A DNA stretch of 64,000 nucleotides, taken from positions 11,861,046-11,925,045 of the forward strand of contig CM034608.1 in the NCBI GenBank assembly GCA_020091685.1, read 5' to 3'. The translations under genes were made by a program, and so were the position numbers. The notes under the pieces are model-generated. The model had not been told where the DNA came from and ran no database searches. It saw only the letters and a list, made by a program, of their open reading frames with translations. Position 1 is the stretch's first letter. Each line of letters starts with the position of its first letter. Origin of the DNA: Lutjanus erythropterus (lineage: Eukaryota; Chordata; Actinopteri; Lutjaniformes; Lutjanidae). Shown piece by piece: positions 21,044-33,460 of this stretch.

Positions 21044-24000
21044 CTATTTGTTGAGATGGGAGCTGATCTTTTCTTTTCTGATGATGTTTGCGTAGGGAAT
21101 CTGAAGGAAACAAAAGAGACAAAAGTTAGATTAATTTTACAAGATTTAGACACGTGTTTATACACAATTGTTTATTTCCTTTTATATGCTGTACAGTGCA
21201 ATGAACCACCTACTGTCTAGTGTTTTGTTCATCATATTACGATAATCATACCCCCCATATAATTGGTCACCTGCCAAAAATCCACAGCCGTACACTAGAA
21301 TCATTTGATAGGTTTCTTTTGTTTAACTTCAATCTTGACACCAAAAATCAGCACTTTAAAATAATGCATTATGCAGGGGTCAATAAAAATCATTTTGTCT
21401 ATAAAAATGTTTTTCTATTTATGAACAGAGAAATTACTGTTAATAATATGAAGATTCCATTGCAGTTATTCTTTTAAAAAAGGAAAATAAAAAGCCTGGG
21501 AGTGATGTGTTAACATTTAGGTGTGATACTCAATCAAATTCTAAAATATGTTGCAGCAACATAAATCTAAAATTTTTGAGTTTGAGTTCATTTGAATGTC
21601 TGTGTGAAATTAATGTGTCATTACTCTCAGACAGATCCATCTGCTGGCTCTAGACGCATTTGTCAATTTTGAACATTTTGTGCATGCTCGTGCATGTACG
21701 TGCTCATAAATGAGCCTGAAAAGCAGTTGTGGTTACATGAATGCAGTATGTGCTTGCGTGTGTGTTTCCGTGTATGTGCAGGGTTTTGCGACCATGTGCA
21801 CACAAGCGTGTACAGTTGTTGCATGTGTCAGAAAGCAAAGACAAACACCGTCTGTCAGCCTGTCTGCCAGCTGCTCGGGTGATTGATGTGAACGGAAACA
21901 CTCAGACGGCTGCAGAGGAACTACTCACCCATGAAAGACAAACTAGATGATTGGCTCTGTCTCTTGATGGACAAATAAGCAACAACAGATGTGTCCAGTT
22001 GAGTCCTATTGATGTCTTTATTTAGTCTTCATTAAATTCATTTAATTTCTGTTGTCATTTGAAGACAAGGATGTCATATTGACATCTACAATCTACCATA
22101 GTTGTAGCAATAATTGAAATGTTATTGTCACGTTCTCTCATGCGCTTTTGATTTCCTCTCTTCCTGTTCAAACTGTGTAACTATATTTTATTGAAAATTG
22201 CTTCATAATTAGTCTATAATTATATTCCTTCTCAAAATCATTACCAAAACTGTTTTTCAAAGCGAACAGTGAGGCTTTTTTCAATTCATGTATCTATAAA
22301 AGGATGTTTTATTTGTCATTTAAAGGCGTAGAAATGATATTTATTTTCCATCAGTGTTCAGCACTGATTGTATCATTAGTAGTCTCACCATCTGTAACTG
22401 TTGGACCATCTCTTCTCTGTAGGCGAGCTCTCGTTTCATCTGGTCTTGAAAATTATCTGGAATTAGCGTAAAAATCTTCGATTAGCTTGAGCAGTATTAT
22501 CATTTGAGTAACTGATCGAGTTATAAAAAGGCAGCTGATGAAGGATGAAAGAGACAAAGAAAAACAGGAAAGAGAAAGGTAAGAGAGGAGGGAGGAGATA
22601 GGTACGGAGAAGAAAATAGAAAAGAACTTAAGAAAGACAGAGAAGGAGAAGTTGCCCTTCACAGTATGAAAAAGGAAAAATGAAGTGAGGAAAAAAATGA
22701 CTTACGGAAGACAGGAAACGGTGAGGTGCCCTTCAGAGCGTGAAACTCTTGCTCCAGTCTCCTCCTGAAGTCGATCTGCTCCAGCAGAACCTTCTGGAGC
22801 TCCTCTGCAGGAGAGGGAAGACAGATGGAGAAAGGATTGTCTGTTAGAAATAAATGCATTAAAACATATCTGACACTCAGTGGTGTAGGACTGCAGTTGT
22901 TTACCCACAACCACAATGTATGACTCAGGTTAACAATCTTTACCTTTCTCCATGTTCTCAACGTCCTTCTTTAGCGGCACAGGAGAAGCAGCACCTTGGC
23001 TTTGATCACCTAAAAGCATGGAGAGATACATCACACTTAGTCACAGACATAATTACAATTAGGGGTGTCATGATATACCAGTATGTACGATATCCTTGAT
23101 ATTTAAAACATGAAATATTTATATCATGTTAACAATACTCACGATACTTGTGTGTAAATAAACCAGTGCCTCTTAATCATACTGTATGCTCTTAAATAAT
23201 TTCTATTTCTTTTCTTCATCAGTTCATGTGGTTGCCTTTTCACTGTGAGTAAAGTTTAATTACACTTTATGTATACTTTTGTACAGTTATTGTTACACTG
23301 GTTGACGGTGGAGAAAGAATCATGTATGTTACAAAATTGTCAATAATCACAACTGCTTTACAAGAGGCAGGCTGACAGACTTCAAAGCTTTTCGATTCAA
23401 ATGCTTAATGCGCAAAAACACCTCTCTACAGTGCAGCAGTACAGTGGAAAACTTCAAATTAAATTGGCTTTATGACGTATATATTGCCCAAGCAAGTGAT
23501 TAAATTTTGAAAAGTCAAACATACCATGAAAACAGACTATAGCAGATACCATGCTGCAGCAAACAAACATAATCTGCCCACAAATCTGAAACTGAGTCCT
23601 TCACAGAATATGCTTAAAGTGGCCTTAAAGAAATGGTCACGCAGCACATTAAGGCATATGCAATTTTAATTCTTAGCTTTTAATATCAAGATATCAAGAG
23701 CGTGTTGACAAGCTGTATATTTTTATGTTGGCTGTATTGCCTTCACTTGCTGTCTTGTAAGTGTTTATTGCTGTTGTCTTGTGATGTGTTAAGTGGCACA
23801 CTAGAGGACCACAATGGAAACAAGCCCTCTGGCTTTACTTTTTTATCCGATTGTTTTTATCCTTTGTGATTTTGTAATGTATGTAATGACTGCTGTGCAA
23901 TGCTATATATGTTTATCATCAAATAATTTCAATTAGTCAATCAATATAACAAACAGTATATTTCATATGTAACACATATCACATAGTCATACTCATGTCC

Positions 24001-27000
24001 TTAATCAGTCTTGTCTGATTGGATCTTTACGTATCCACCGTCTCATCCTCTCTCTGGCTGCTCTCAGTCTTTAGAGTGGCACCATAATTCAGTGTTTGTC
24101 CTCTAGGTGTCAGTGTAAGTTTGTAGTAACAATTGTGACGGCACTAGAGATGGAGATGTTTATGGTACTTTATCCCTGACAGTCTCTTCTTGCTGTCAGA
24201 TCATATTGGTTTTTAATAAGAAAAAAAGAACACTGCTTGTGTTTGGATATGAGAGAAAATTGGTTTTGAAAGGGACAAACTTGCAGGTTTTTGTACTCTA
24301 AAAGTGTGGCGCAATCTTACTTTTTGGCAGGTTAATTATTTTGACCAATACCTGGTGATGCATGAGCATAAAGCAACTGTAAATTAATGTAAAACATGAC
24401 CAAAAGAATCCACAATGATATTTTTGCAATAGCTATTGAAAATTTAAAAATAATAATGTTACTGCTATCAATCAAAGTCATCTTTAACTTAACTGTTTGT
24501 CATGCATTTTACTCATAATCAAAATAAGAGTGTAGGGAGTTGGAGAGAGAATGTGTAACCATAACTGTACAAAGCCTACAAAAAGTGTAATGACACTTAA
24601 CAGATAGTGAAAAGGTCAATATCTCAACATCAATAATTCAATTTTTTTTAAATATCATGGTTATCATCAATACAGTTATATCGCGACACCCCTTGTCTGT
24701 GTACTTTTTAAAGCTTTGCTACTGCTGGAAGAACCTGGAATCTACTTGTTGCTTTCAAACTTCATCATCTTCTTTTTTAAAAAAAATCTTCATCACACGC
24801 TGTTTTCAAATTTACCAGTGTGAAAGTTTCTATATTGTTCTGCATGTATGAATGTGTTTGCAGCGCTAACGTCTGAATTGTGACAATGAGGCATTGTACG
24901 CCTTAAATGAAGCGATCCAGACAACTCGATATGTATATTCTCCTCCAGTCATTTCACATCCTGCCTCCTTAAGCCTCCCTACGCTTCTCTCCTTCTCTCT
25001 CATTTAGAGCAGAGAGAGCTCTCCTCTCCTCTCTCCTCCTCTCCTCTCCTTTCCTCTCCTCTCTCTGTCTCATTTGACAAGCAAATTTGCAGACAGTGCC
25101 CGAGGATAACAACCTCGTTTGACAGTCAATTAACCGTGAATAGTCAAAGCCAAGGCGGTTTGCATTACATAAATGGAAAATTAGATTATTTTTTCTCCCT
25201 AGAAACAGAGGGAGAGTTTAAAGACAGTGGAGGGGGGGCGGGGGGTGGGACTCGGAGGAATCAGGCCTTCTAATCACGTAGAGCTTCCCACCGCCCAGGG
25301 AGACGTTTGGCAATCAGGGGAAAGGTGGTCTCATTTAATTTGTTTCGTGTAATTTTTCGAAATACATTATACATTATGCGCGGGGATCATTACGGTGTGT
25401 GTGTGTAGGGGTTGAGGGAGTGGGGGGGTAGATATAAATGTTGGCACAGATGTCATAAAGCACTTTTAATGTCTTCCTGACAGATATAAAAAGGCAATAA
25501 GCTGTGATCTTTTTCAAACGGGAAAGGCTTTTTTGCGCTGAGGAAGGGGAAAAAAAAGGCAATTATGTCGGCGGCGATACGGGTCTAGGATGGAGATTGC
25601 AAGCGCGGCTGCTTATCTCTGAGCTGATGTTTTCTTGTTGAACTATAACGGCCCCCCTAAGAGTAACAGCCCTGGCGACAACGCCGCTAAAGAGAGCAGC
25701 CGTGGCAGAGCAGTGGCAGTGGCAGCAGCTTTCCACTGCTGTTTCATCTCTCTGTGTTTATATGAATCCCTTAACTCACTGTCTGAGAAGAGGAGGAGGA
25801 GGAGATGGAGGATGAAGATGAAGACTGAGGAGCTTTAAGTATTCTGAGTCTCATTTGTGTAATATGAAGAAAAGCCATTGTAAATTGCAGTATGTATATT
25901 AAGTCATTTTCTCTTCCAACTGAGACTTTTTTAATCAGCGTTGTTTGTTTTATGTATGGAATTTTCACACGGTGTATTTCCATCCACACTGTGTGAGCTG
26001 AATTACAACAGGAAAGGCCCACTGTAGCTTTTGAAGCCATTACATAATTAAAATTCTATAAAATAATGTTTTAATTTTTGCTTTACTTTTCAATTTTAAC
26101 AATATTTTTAATGTCAGGCTGCAAATAAATTAGATTCCTGCTCTCTAGATAAGGTTATTAAAGCTTGTACTAATTTTCTAAATTCTATGTACAGTCAAAA
26201 CCTGCCTTTGCAAGCATAAATGTGTTTTTATTTTATTTCCTGATGTAAACATTTGATCATGACTCAATCTGAACTTTCATTAAGACCCTAATGTGTCTCT
26301 GCGATGTGAGATTCAAATTAGACCAGAGGAAAACCAAATGCAGAAATTAAATCAACCTTTCCATCCTAATAATTATACATTTGGGAGGATCTAACATGCC
26401 ATTTAAAAATTTTTAGGGCTGCAGCTAATGATTATTTTCATTGTTGATTAATTTGTTGATTATTTTCCCAATATATGGGTTAGTTGTTTGGTCTATAAAA
26501 TGTCAGAAAACAGCAAAAAATGTTGATCAGTGTTTCCCAAAGTCCATGATGACAATCTAAAATGTCTCGTTTTGTCCACAACCCAAAGATATTAAGTTTA
26601 CTGTCAGAAATATTCACATTTAAGAAGCTGGAATCTGAGACATCAACCGATTAATCAATTATAAAAATAGCTGGTGATTAAATCAACATTCAATGGATTA
26701 ATCAATTAATTGTAGGAGCTCTAAAATTTTTGCTCTCCTACATCTCTATCTTCATTGTTTAAGTTGTTGTTTACTGTCTGTAGCTGCTCTGCAACCAGAA
26801 ATACACAAGTGAGCGTTTGTACCTGAGCTTTCCCTCCAGTAGTCAGGCGCTGACGTCTCACTCTCCGGCACAAAGAAACTATTCTGCTCTTTGTTTTCAT
26901 CTGAGAGAAAATGAGACAGAAAGACAGACAGGCAGAGAGTTTCAGTAAGGCCCATTGGTTAAGCTGGTTATCCGGACACATGGAGATAACTAAGTGTGCG

Positions 27001-30000
27001 CATGCTGTGTGTCCTTTGTGTGTATGTGTGGGTTTTTGAGTGAGCAACAACACAAAAAACACACACAAGACATTTTCTCCAGTGAAAGGGGTCAGAGTGG
27101 GAGATGAGAGGAGCAAATGAAACGTCACAGGAATATGAGCCTCGCGGGGACACAGAGACACTATAAAACCACTCACTCAGACACTAAATGAAACAAAGAT
27201 GCTATAATACAACTGAGTCAGACGTCTGATGAAACAGATAGTGTGTAACAGTTTGCTGAAATAGCTTGTGTAATGCTATTTGATGAAATGGTGTAAAAAC
27301 CTGTTCAAACATTTGATGAGATCAAAATATAGTAAAACAACTGCAGGGTGAAAGATCTATTGTCAAGCAACCCGTGCAAACAGTAGAGCGAGCAAAGTGA
27401 TTTTTTTAGATTATATTTTTTTGTAAGAGAAACTGTATTTTGGTTTTGCAAATGCTTTTTAGTGTACTTTTAAGAGAATATTTTAGAGTTTTAAAAAAGA
27501 TGAGTTTAACAAAACTGATGTGATATTTCATTACAGTTTTGATGCAAGTAACAGTATCATGCTAAACAATGTTTGTAAGAATTATTTTATCGTTATACTG
27601 GTGTGTAATCTACAATTACACTTTTTACCTGTGTATAGGAATGTTAATGATTAATCATTATTTGTTAAGAATTTAACTGATTAAAAATTAGTCGATAGTC
27701 TGCAAACTGAAGTCAACTGTGTCTCATTTGAAATGGCTTTGTAATAAAATAGAATACAAAATAGAATACAAAATAGAATACAAAATAGAATACAAAATAT
27801 GAATAAAAAAGGTGAAAAAAAAGCAAAGAAAAAAAGATTAAAATGTGCTCACCAGAAATGCTGGAGCTGTCTTTGGTTGCGTATGCAGGTAGTCCCTCGT
27901 CTCTATTTTTGTGAACCTGGAAACAACATAAAGTCGGTTAAAATCTCACACCTGTTATGCACTGTACAGTTCAATTAAAGTAGATTAGAACACAAGTCCT
28001 ATCAGTCATGGCTGTTTGATTTGGATTATTAAATGTAAGGCTTATTTTTCAATTCAGCTTTTTTATGTCAAACACCTGCAATATTTTCTCATTAATCTGG
28101 ATTTTTTTTTGTCCAAAATTTTTTTGTGTGTAGCAAATTTTAACTAATTACTTTGAAAACACAATCTCCCTCGTTGACACTCTGCCTTTTATTAGCCAAT
28201 CGTAGCATTAATTTGTTATGATCTCATTTGGACTATATGGGTAGACATTTTTTCCTGGTTTAATATGCTCCTCATAACTCTACCTCCCACCACCTCCTTT
28301 CTCGAAGGCCTGGTTAATGTGGGAGTCGACAGGTTAAAGATTAGAGTTGCCCTAACAGGCTGGGGTGACAGAGGGAGAACAAACACACTGTGGCCATTAA
28401 ACAATCCACATCTGGGCCTATTAGCCGGGATCAGAGTGGGGTGACTGTTTCAATTTCTACAGGGAGAAACCAGCCTATCAATCTGCTTATGCAGATCACA
28501 TCACTGCCCGACTGCAGCACCATTTAAATAATAATTAGCTAAAGTGGCCTGGGGGAATATTTACGTTTTTGTAAGCCGGGTCCTCTCGGTGAGGTGGGGT
28601 GGAACTGGAGAGAGGCAGGCTGGTGGGAGGGGAGGCAGGCAGGCTGGGGGACTCCTGCTGGATGAGTTCCGAGGAGGAGGGAGGGGAGGTACTGGGATAC
28701 GCAGTACCACTCCCTCTCTCCTTCCCTCGCTCCTCTGCAGGATTGTCACTAAGCGCAGAGAGGTACAGGTTGGTTTGAGTCTGTGATGGCCTGTTTGTGA
28801 AGCTCGCCTCCTCCTCCTCATCCTCCTGCTTCGATGACTCCACATCCACCTCCCCTTCCTCCTCACTGTCCACTCCCTCCGCCTCTCCGTCGCCTCCGCT
28901 TTCACTTCCATAGCTACAGCTGCTGGTGGGCGATAGCCGCTGGTGGCGGTCTGTCCTGGTGACCACGACCCCAAACTCCTCATCTGTTGCCCCGGTGACT
29001 CCCCCACTGTTGCTGTGGAGCTTGGCGATGCTCTCGGCGTCCTTAATGACGGGGCGAAAGGCTGAGCCATAGCTTGGCTTTCTGGTTTGGAGGGTTGGGG
29101 TGTCCAGGAGTTTGAGCCAGCCTTCTGAAGTCACAGGGCGGAGGTCAGGGGTTACTGTTGTGCACTCTGGGTCAAACAGTCCAGATCTAGGTGTGGTCGT
29201 CCCACTGCTAGGGGCCATATTTGCACTCACGCTGTTTCCGTTGGCAGTTACAGCTCCCGGCTCACTGGGGTCTGACAGGTCTAAAAAGGCCTGCCTGAGA
29301 GAGGGGTTGTCTGCCAGGGAGGAGAGGGCACTGGGCTGGGGCTGGAGGTAGGTAGGGACAGGGATTCCTCCTGCTGCTCTCGGTGGCCAAAACATGCAGA
29401 AAGGAGGATAAAAAGTGTCTTTGCGCCCGGGCCATAAAAGACCTGACAACCCTGCTCCTTTCTGCCCACCTGAAACATCACTGTCATCTTTTTTCTGCTG
29501 GCAGAGGCCAAAGGCTGGGAAGGGGTACGGTGAGGGGAAGAGTGATGTGGGAGGGAACTTCTGCAGCATGCCAAAGCCTTTGCTTGGGACAGGGATGACA
29601 GGGTAGCTGCGAGGTGTCTTACGGGGAGACAGACTGCCTCCATCCAGATCATCCTCATCTTCATAGCGGGCTCTTTTCTGAGAACCAAGGTCAGGTCCCA
29701 TCATGTGAGGCACCACCGAGCCTGGGAGAGTCTTCATTGGGCCCATGGAGGAACAGTGGGCTGAGGAGGGCAACGCTCTCTTCCGACTGCCTCCGTTGAA
29801 CATCGCTTTGACATCTTCCCATGCGTAGACCAACTCATCAGGTGGGTGTTTGTCAGTGAGTTTGAGGTGTCGTCGCCAGGAGTTAAAGTTGGCAGCATCG
29901 GGCTGGGTGTACTTGGCATCTGGTGTGCGGTGGGAATGGAAGATGAACTTATTTGGGGAGAAGTACATGTTGCAGAAGGAGCACTTGATGCATTTGGCTC

Positions 30001-30553
30001 TGGAGCTGTTGTAGCGTGCCGGGATGAAGTTACCACGGCAACCCCAGGCGCACTCATGTGTCACATCGAAGGCAAAGTTGTCGGGCAGTTTGGGCGGCGC
30101 ATTCTCTCCCAGGAAGGACTTGCAGAGGCGCTCAGCTTCACGCTTGGTTATCATGCCACAGCGGCGCGATGAGATGGGCATGGCACCGGCCCGACGAAGA
30201 ATCTCCAACTGAACCGGAGTGCACTGGACACAGGTGATGCCCAGCGCCACACGTCGATTATGAATCTCATTATAACTGTAGTTCTTGAGGAGTGTGTTGG
30301 AAATCTGTGCCAGGCAAAGTCTCTCATTGTTATCAATGACGAGCGATACAATGGGAACACCGTACAGGATGACCTGGCCGACCTGGTTGGGTTTGAGGGG
30401 TGAGGAGGAAGCAGATGGAGAGGGGGAGGATAAGGAAGAGGATGAGGAGTGGAGATGGGTAGCTCTGGGTGGAGTCAGGGGTTCCTGCTGGTATGGGCCT
30501 GTTGAGCTCGTCATTATGATGTCATTAGGGCTGGAAAGAATGGTCTTGTCCAT
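21044..30553 (-). CDS. skor2: SKI family transcriptional corepressor 2 (7 coding exons, 806 aa)
   Basis: Nuclear SKI/SNO-family corepressor (Corl2/Fussel-18) that binds SMADs and dampens TGF-beta/BMP output; in mammals it is needed for Purkinje cell differentiation. Coding exons, minus strand: 30553-28565, 27916-27853, 26900-26823, 23009-22944, 22804-22706, 22456-22389, 21100-21044. The sum is 2421 nt with TAG. The large exon carries the SKI/SNO/DAC domain (about 54-148) and a SAND-like SMAD4-binding region (about 160-253) with conserved Cys/His (HECAWGC, CIKCSFC, HSH). A Pro/Ser-rich middle and an acidic tract (547-585) follow. Small exons encode SETSAPDYWRE and a coiled coil (about 725-785), ending IPYANIIRKEK. 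It is shorter than mammalian SKOR2 (about 1000 aa), mainly lacking its Ala/Gly/His runs. SKOR2 rather than SKOR1 is favoured by synteny. The start agrees with the family N-terminus (SSPNDI). Confidence 0.95.
23061..24693. mobile_element. Non-autonomous DNA transposon with terminal inverted repeats in SKOR2 intron 4
   Basis: The left end 23061-23077 reads AGGGGTGTCATGATATA and the right end 24677-24693, reversed, reads AGGGGTGTCGCGATATA (15 of 17 identical). The 1.63-kb interior has no recognisable transposase. The end sequence resembles a known teleost DNA-repeat motif. No matching target duplication is visible at this boundary choice, so the limits are tentative. Confidence 0.55.
24990..25085 (+). 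repeat. CT-rich low-complexity tract
   Basis: Irregular CTCT/CTCCT repeats in SKOR2 intron 4 with no coding content. Confidence 0.7.
25085..25340. promoter_or_regulatory. Candidate conserved noncoding element in SKOR2 intron 4
   Basis: Non-repetitive mixed-composition sequence contrasting with its AT-rich surroundings. It contains CAATTAAC and ATTAGATTA homeodomain-like words and a G-rich run. This is inference from composition and position inside a developmental gene. Confidence 0.25.
26414..26723. mobile_element. hAT-like teleost MITE in SKOR2 intron 4
   Basis: It starts TAGGGCTGCAGCTAATGATT and ends with GGAGCTCTA, whose reverse complement TAGAGCTCC mirrors the start. The flanks AAAATTTT (26406-26413) and AAATTTTT (26724-26731) match at 7 of 8 bases, as expected of an old hAT target duplication. 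It is related to the copy at 13155-13452. It lies 100 bp downstream of SKOR2 exon 4 in transcript sense. Confidence 0.75.
27745..27800 (+). repeat. 12-bp tandem repeat (AGAATACAAAAT) in SKOR2 intron 3
   Basis: About four and a half near-perfect copies with a period of 12 bp, in the intron just downstream of exon 3 in transcript sense. Confidence 0.9.
28220..28560. promoter_or_regulatory. Candidate conserved noncoding element next to SKOR2 large exon
   Basis: Intronic non-repetitive sequence abutting the exon end, with CAGATC/CATCTG E-box-like words, TTTAAATAATAATTAGC homeodomain-like words and balanced GC content. It also contains the short read-through reading frame of the large exon (9 codons, then TAA). 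Confidence 0.3.
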
Positions 30554-32451
30554 ACTTGGAGGAAAACTGGTTGTAGAACGTCCTGCATGAGAAGAAGGGA
30601 AGAAAGTTCCACATGTGTTGACTTTTTAATCAATAAAAACAAACTTTTTTTTTACATAAAGGTTACACACATGCACTATATCTCTCTATATTACACAGTC
30701 GGTATTAAATAGTAATTATACAGAACAGAAGTGTTCAAAGAAATGCTTTGATGATGTGTGGAATTTGTTTAAAAAAAAATATATATATATATATATGGTA
30801 AATGCATTTAAATTAAATGCACTGTACTCAAAATTTATAGAGAAGCACTGACCTTTTTTTCTTTATTAAAGAAACTGAATACATTTGGAAATACAACATT
30901 TTTAAAAATTAGGTTTAACTTCAACAATTTTGATTGATGGTTACAATTTTAACTACGCTTTTTCTGAGGGCACAGAAAAAAAATCTGAATTATCATTGCT
31001 CTGTGAAATGCAAATACCAAACACAGCAGCTGTTTTTTTCATGAAGCTCCTCTGTATTTAAAAATTAATTGATTCATTTTCCCAAAGATTATAGCATCTT
31101 TAGCATTTTATATCTTTACATACATAGTTCTAAATTAATGAGTGTTTGCCAGCGACTGTTTTCAGTAGTAGTTCACCAGTAAACAAACTGAGAAAGAAGA
31201 TAAGACACTCCTCTAAAATGATTGTAAAAATTCAAGTACACATATCCAGATTTCTGTCCAAATGTATTGTTACAAATTAATTAATTACTACTACTATTTT
31301 TATTATTATCATTATTAATGATAATAATTTTTAACATTTTGTATTTTTATATAGTAATATATCCATCATATCTAGAAAATGGTGTAACCTAAAAAGTTCC
31401 CACAAGTCTTAAAAAACAGACAGAAATGTAGCAATTTTTGGCAACAATTAGACTACAGTTTTATTTAACTATTATGGTAACCTTATTTTCCTATACAAAA
31501 GCTGGCTGTGGCACTAAATTCTTTATTTATTCATTATTTCTTTGTAAGTGTTCCTATTTATTTATGTATATATATTTTTTTCAAAAGCATTATCATAAAA
31601 ATGGCAGAAGATTTTACTGTGAAGACAAAGTACATTCAGTTGTAAATTTATTGTGCTATCATTTCAAACAATTATACTGTAATGATTTGACTGTACAATA
31701 CAAAGCACAGTTTTTACTTTATAGTGAAAGTCTGCGTCTCCGTAATAGTGAATACATTATATGATTTGGAAAAGGATTTTAATATAAAGATGACAGCTTC
31801 TGAAATTTACCATTTAGAAATTCTCATTTTACTTGCAGCAAACCAATAATAAACTCTTTTTTATGCATCACATTTGTGATATGTTTTAAGAACAAAAAAC
31901 AACTACGGAAAAAGAGAGACTGATTACAATTTTTTTTCAGTAATTTCAGGAAATGCTTGTTTTAACAAATGAATTCCCTATACATTCACGACCAGTTATT
32001 TATACCTTATATTAAATTAAACATTAGCCTTCTATAATAGAAAAATATAAGACACAATTACAACGCTTTCATATTAAACAGACAGGTATGTTTTGAATTG
32101 GATAAAGTTATTACAGCACAATGCGGATTAATGTGGTGGAATTGTGTGGGCGGAAAAGCAAACTAAATGAGTAGCAAGAGCAAATGAACTAATTAAACAA
32201 ACTATAATTTAAGACTTTGGCTTCAAATTACACAATATCGAACTGCCCTATTTAGTCCTACATTTTTATAATTTCAATAGGGTCTAAGTTTAATTTCTAC
32301 CAAAGTAAGAGGCCTTTATTAAACTCGCACGCTTGCCAGTTAGTCAGGCATTATGTTTAACTTGCATAGAACAATATTAACGGCTGACTAATTGATGAAA
32401 TTATGAGATGTAGCAACAAAAATAACACATGATAATAATAACAACAATAAC

Positions 32452-32452
32452 A

Positions 32453-32512
<60 letters not shown>
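32452..32512 (+). repeat. (AAT)n microsatellite
   Basis: About 20 uninterrupted AAT units in SKOR2 intron 1, likely polymorphic. Confidence 0.95.
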
Positions 32513-32516
<4 letters not shown>

Positions 32517-32686
32517 CAAAATACGCCACTAGCCCACAGTAATTCTAAATTAATGCAACGGAATGTGACAATTTCTTAAGCGTATTCTTCTTTGAATTAT
32601 TTTGACGCCTATTTTCTGTCCCATCGTCTTCGTTTCTACCAACATTTTAGGCAACTTTTCAGCAGAAATGGTGGAGCAGTCCTTAC

Positions 32687-32960
32687 CTCTGACTCCCGAC
32701 AATAATCCAAAAACAGTCTCAACGTAAAAAAAAATAAAAAATATCCCCGTCACGAGAGAAATCGATTCATCCTACAAGACAGCTCTAAAAACTCATTTTT
32801 ATCACGTAAAGTTACTAACGAGTTCACTGAATTATATCCTGGAAACAGACATGGAGTCGGTACCGGCTTTTTGTCTCCAACTGTCGACTGAACAGCTCAC
32901 GAGATGTGAGTAAACTGCGACGCTCGCGCCGCTTTATTCGCTTTTCAGAGACACCACGCG
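32687..32960 (-). promoter_or_regulatory. skor2: Probable SKOR2 noncoding first exon and promoter (approximate)
   Basis: The large coding exon has a good acceptor (CATGCAG before 30582) upstream of its ATG, so a noncoding exon lies further 5'. The best donor is CAGAG|GTAAGG with the exon ending at 32687. A CpG-containing, more GC-rich stretch follows at 32850-33070. The transcription start is not resolved. Confidence 0.4.
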
Positions 32961-32970
32961 CCCTCCTAAT

Positions 32971-32986
32971 CCCTCTCTCTCCCTCT

Positions 32987-33017
<31 letters not shown>
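32971..33017 (+). repeat. (CT)n / (GA)n microsatellite at SKOR2 promoter
   Basis: Near-perfect CT dinucleotides on the + strand; on the gene strand this is a GA repeat close to the presumed start site. Confidence 0.9.
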
Positions 33018-33460
33018 GACCACGCACCTGCCTCGTGTTTGATTGGCGTGTAGCGCGAGCTCAGCCCACCATCCTGGACACGGACACACACACACACTCA
33101 CATGCATATACTTTCACACACACACTTCTCTCATTCACAGTGCTGCTGTCCAACTCAACAGCTAAAATGATGTCTTTCTAACCGCCACTCAAATGCTGGA
33201 AAAGTCAAACAGCTCGGACGACGGACGGAGTGACGCATGACTCTGGACTATACGCACACACACCTTGGCGCGTACATGAATTGACCCCCCTGGAAGTTTT
33301 AGAGAATTAAACTCTAAATATGACAACACAGCAGACCCAACACAGAATTTAAGATTAGATTTAGCTAATTTACTCACTAGGCTACATTAGTGACTTAATG
33401 AATATTATTTTAAAATTAATTTGACTCTGCACTCAGCTCTACAACCAGACATAACTACAG

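Noticed and set aside
27745..27800. Regular 12-bp repeat considered as an array of biological interest such as CRISPR
   Set aside because: The units are contiguous without spacers and AT-rich, and the host is a vertebrate; it is a minisatellite.
28561..29070. 169-codon minus-strand open frame inside SKOR2
   Set aside because: It is an alternative frame of the GC-rich SKOR2 large exon, which has a clear conserved frame.
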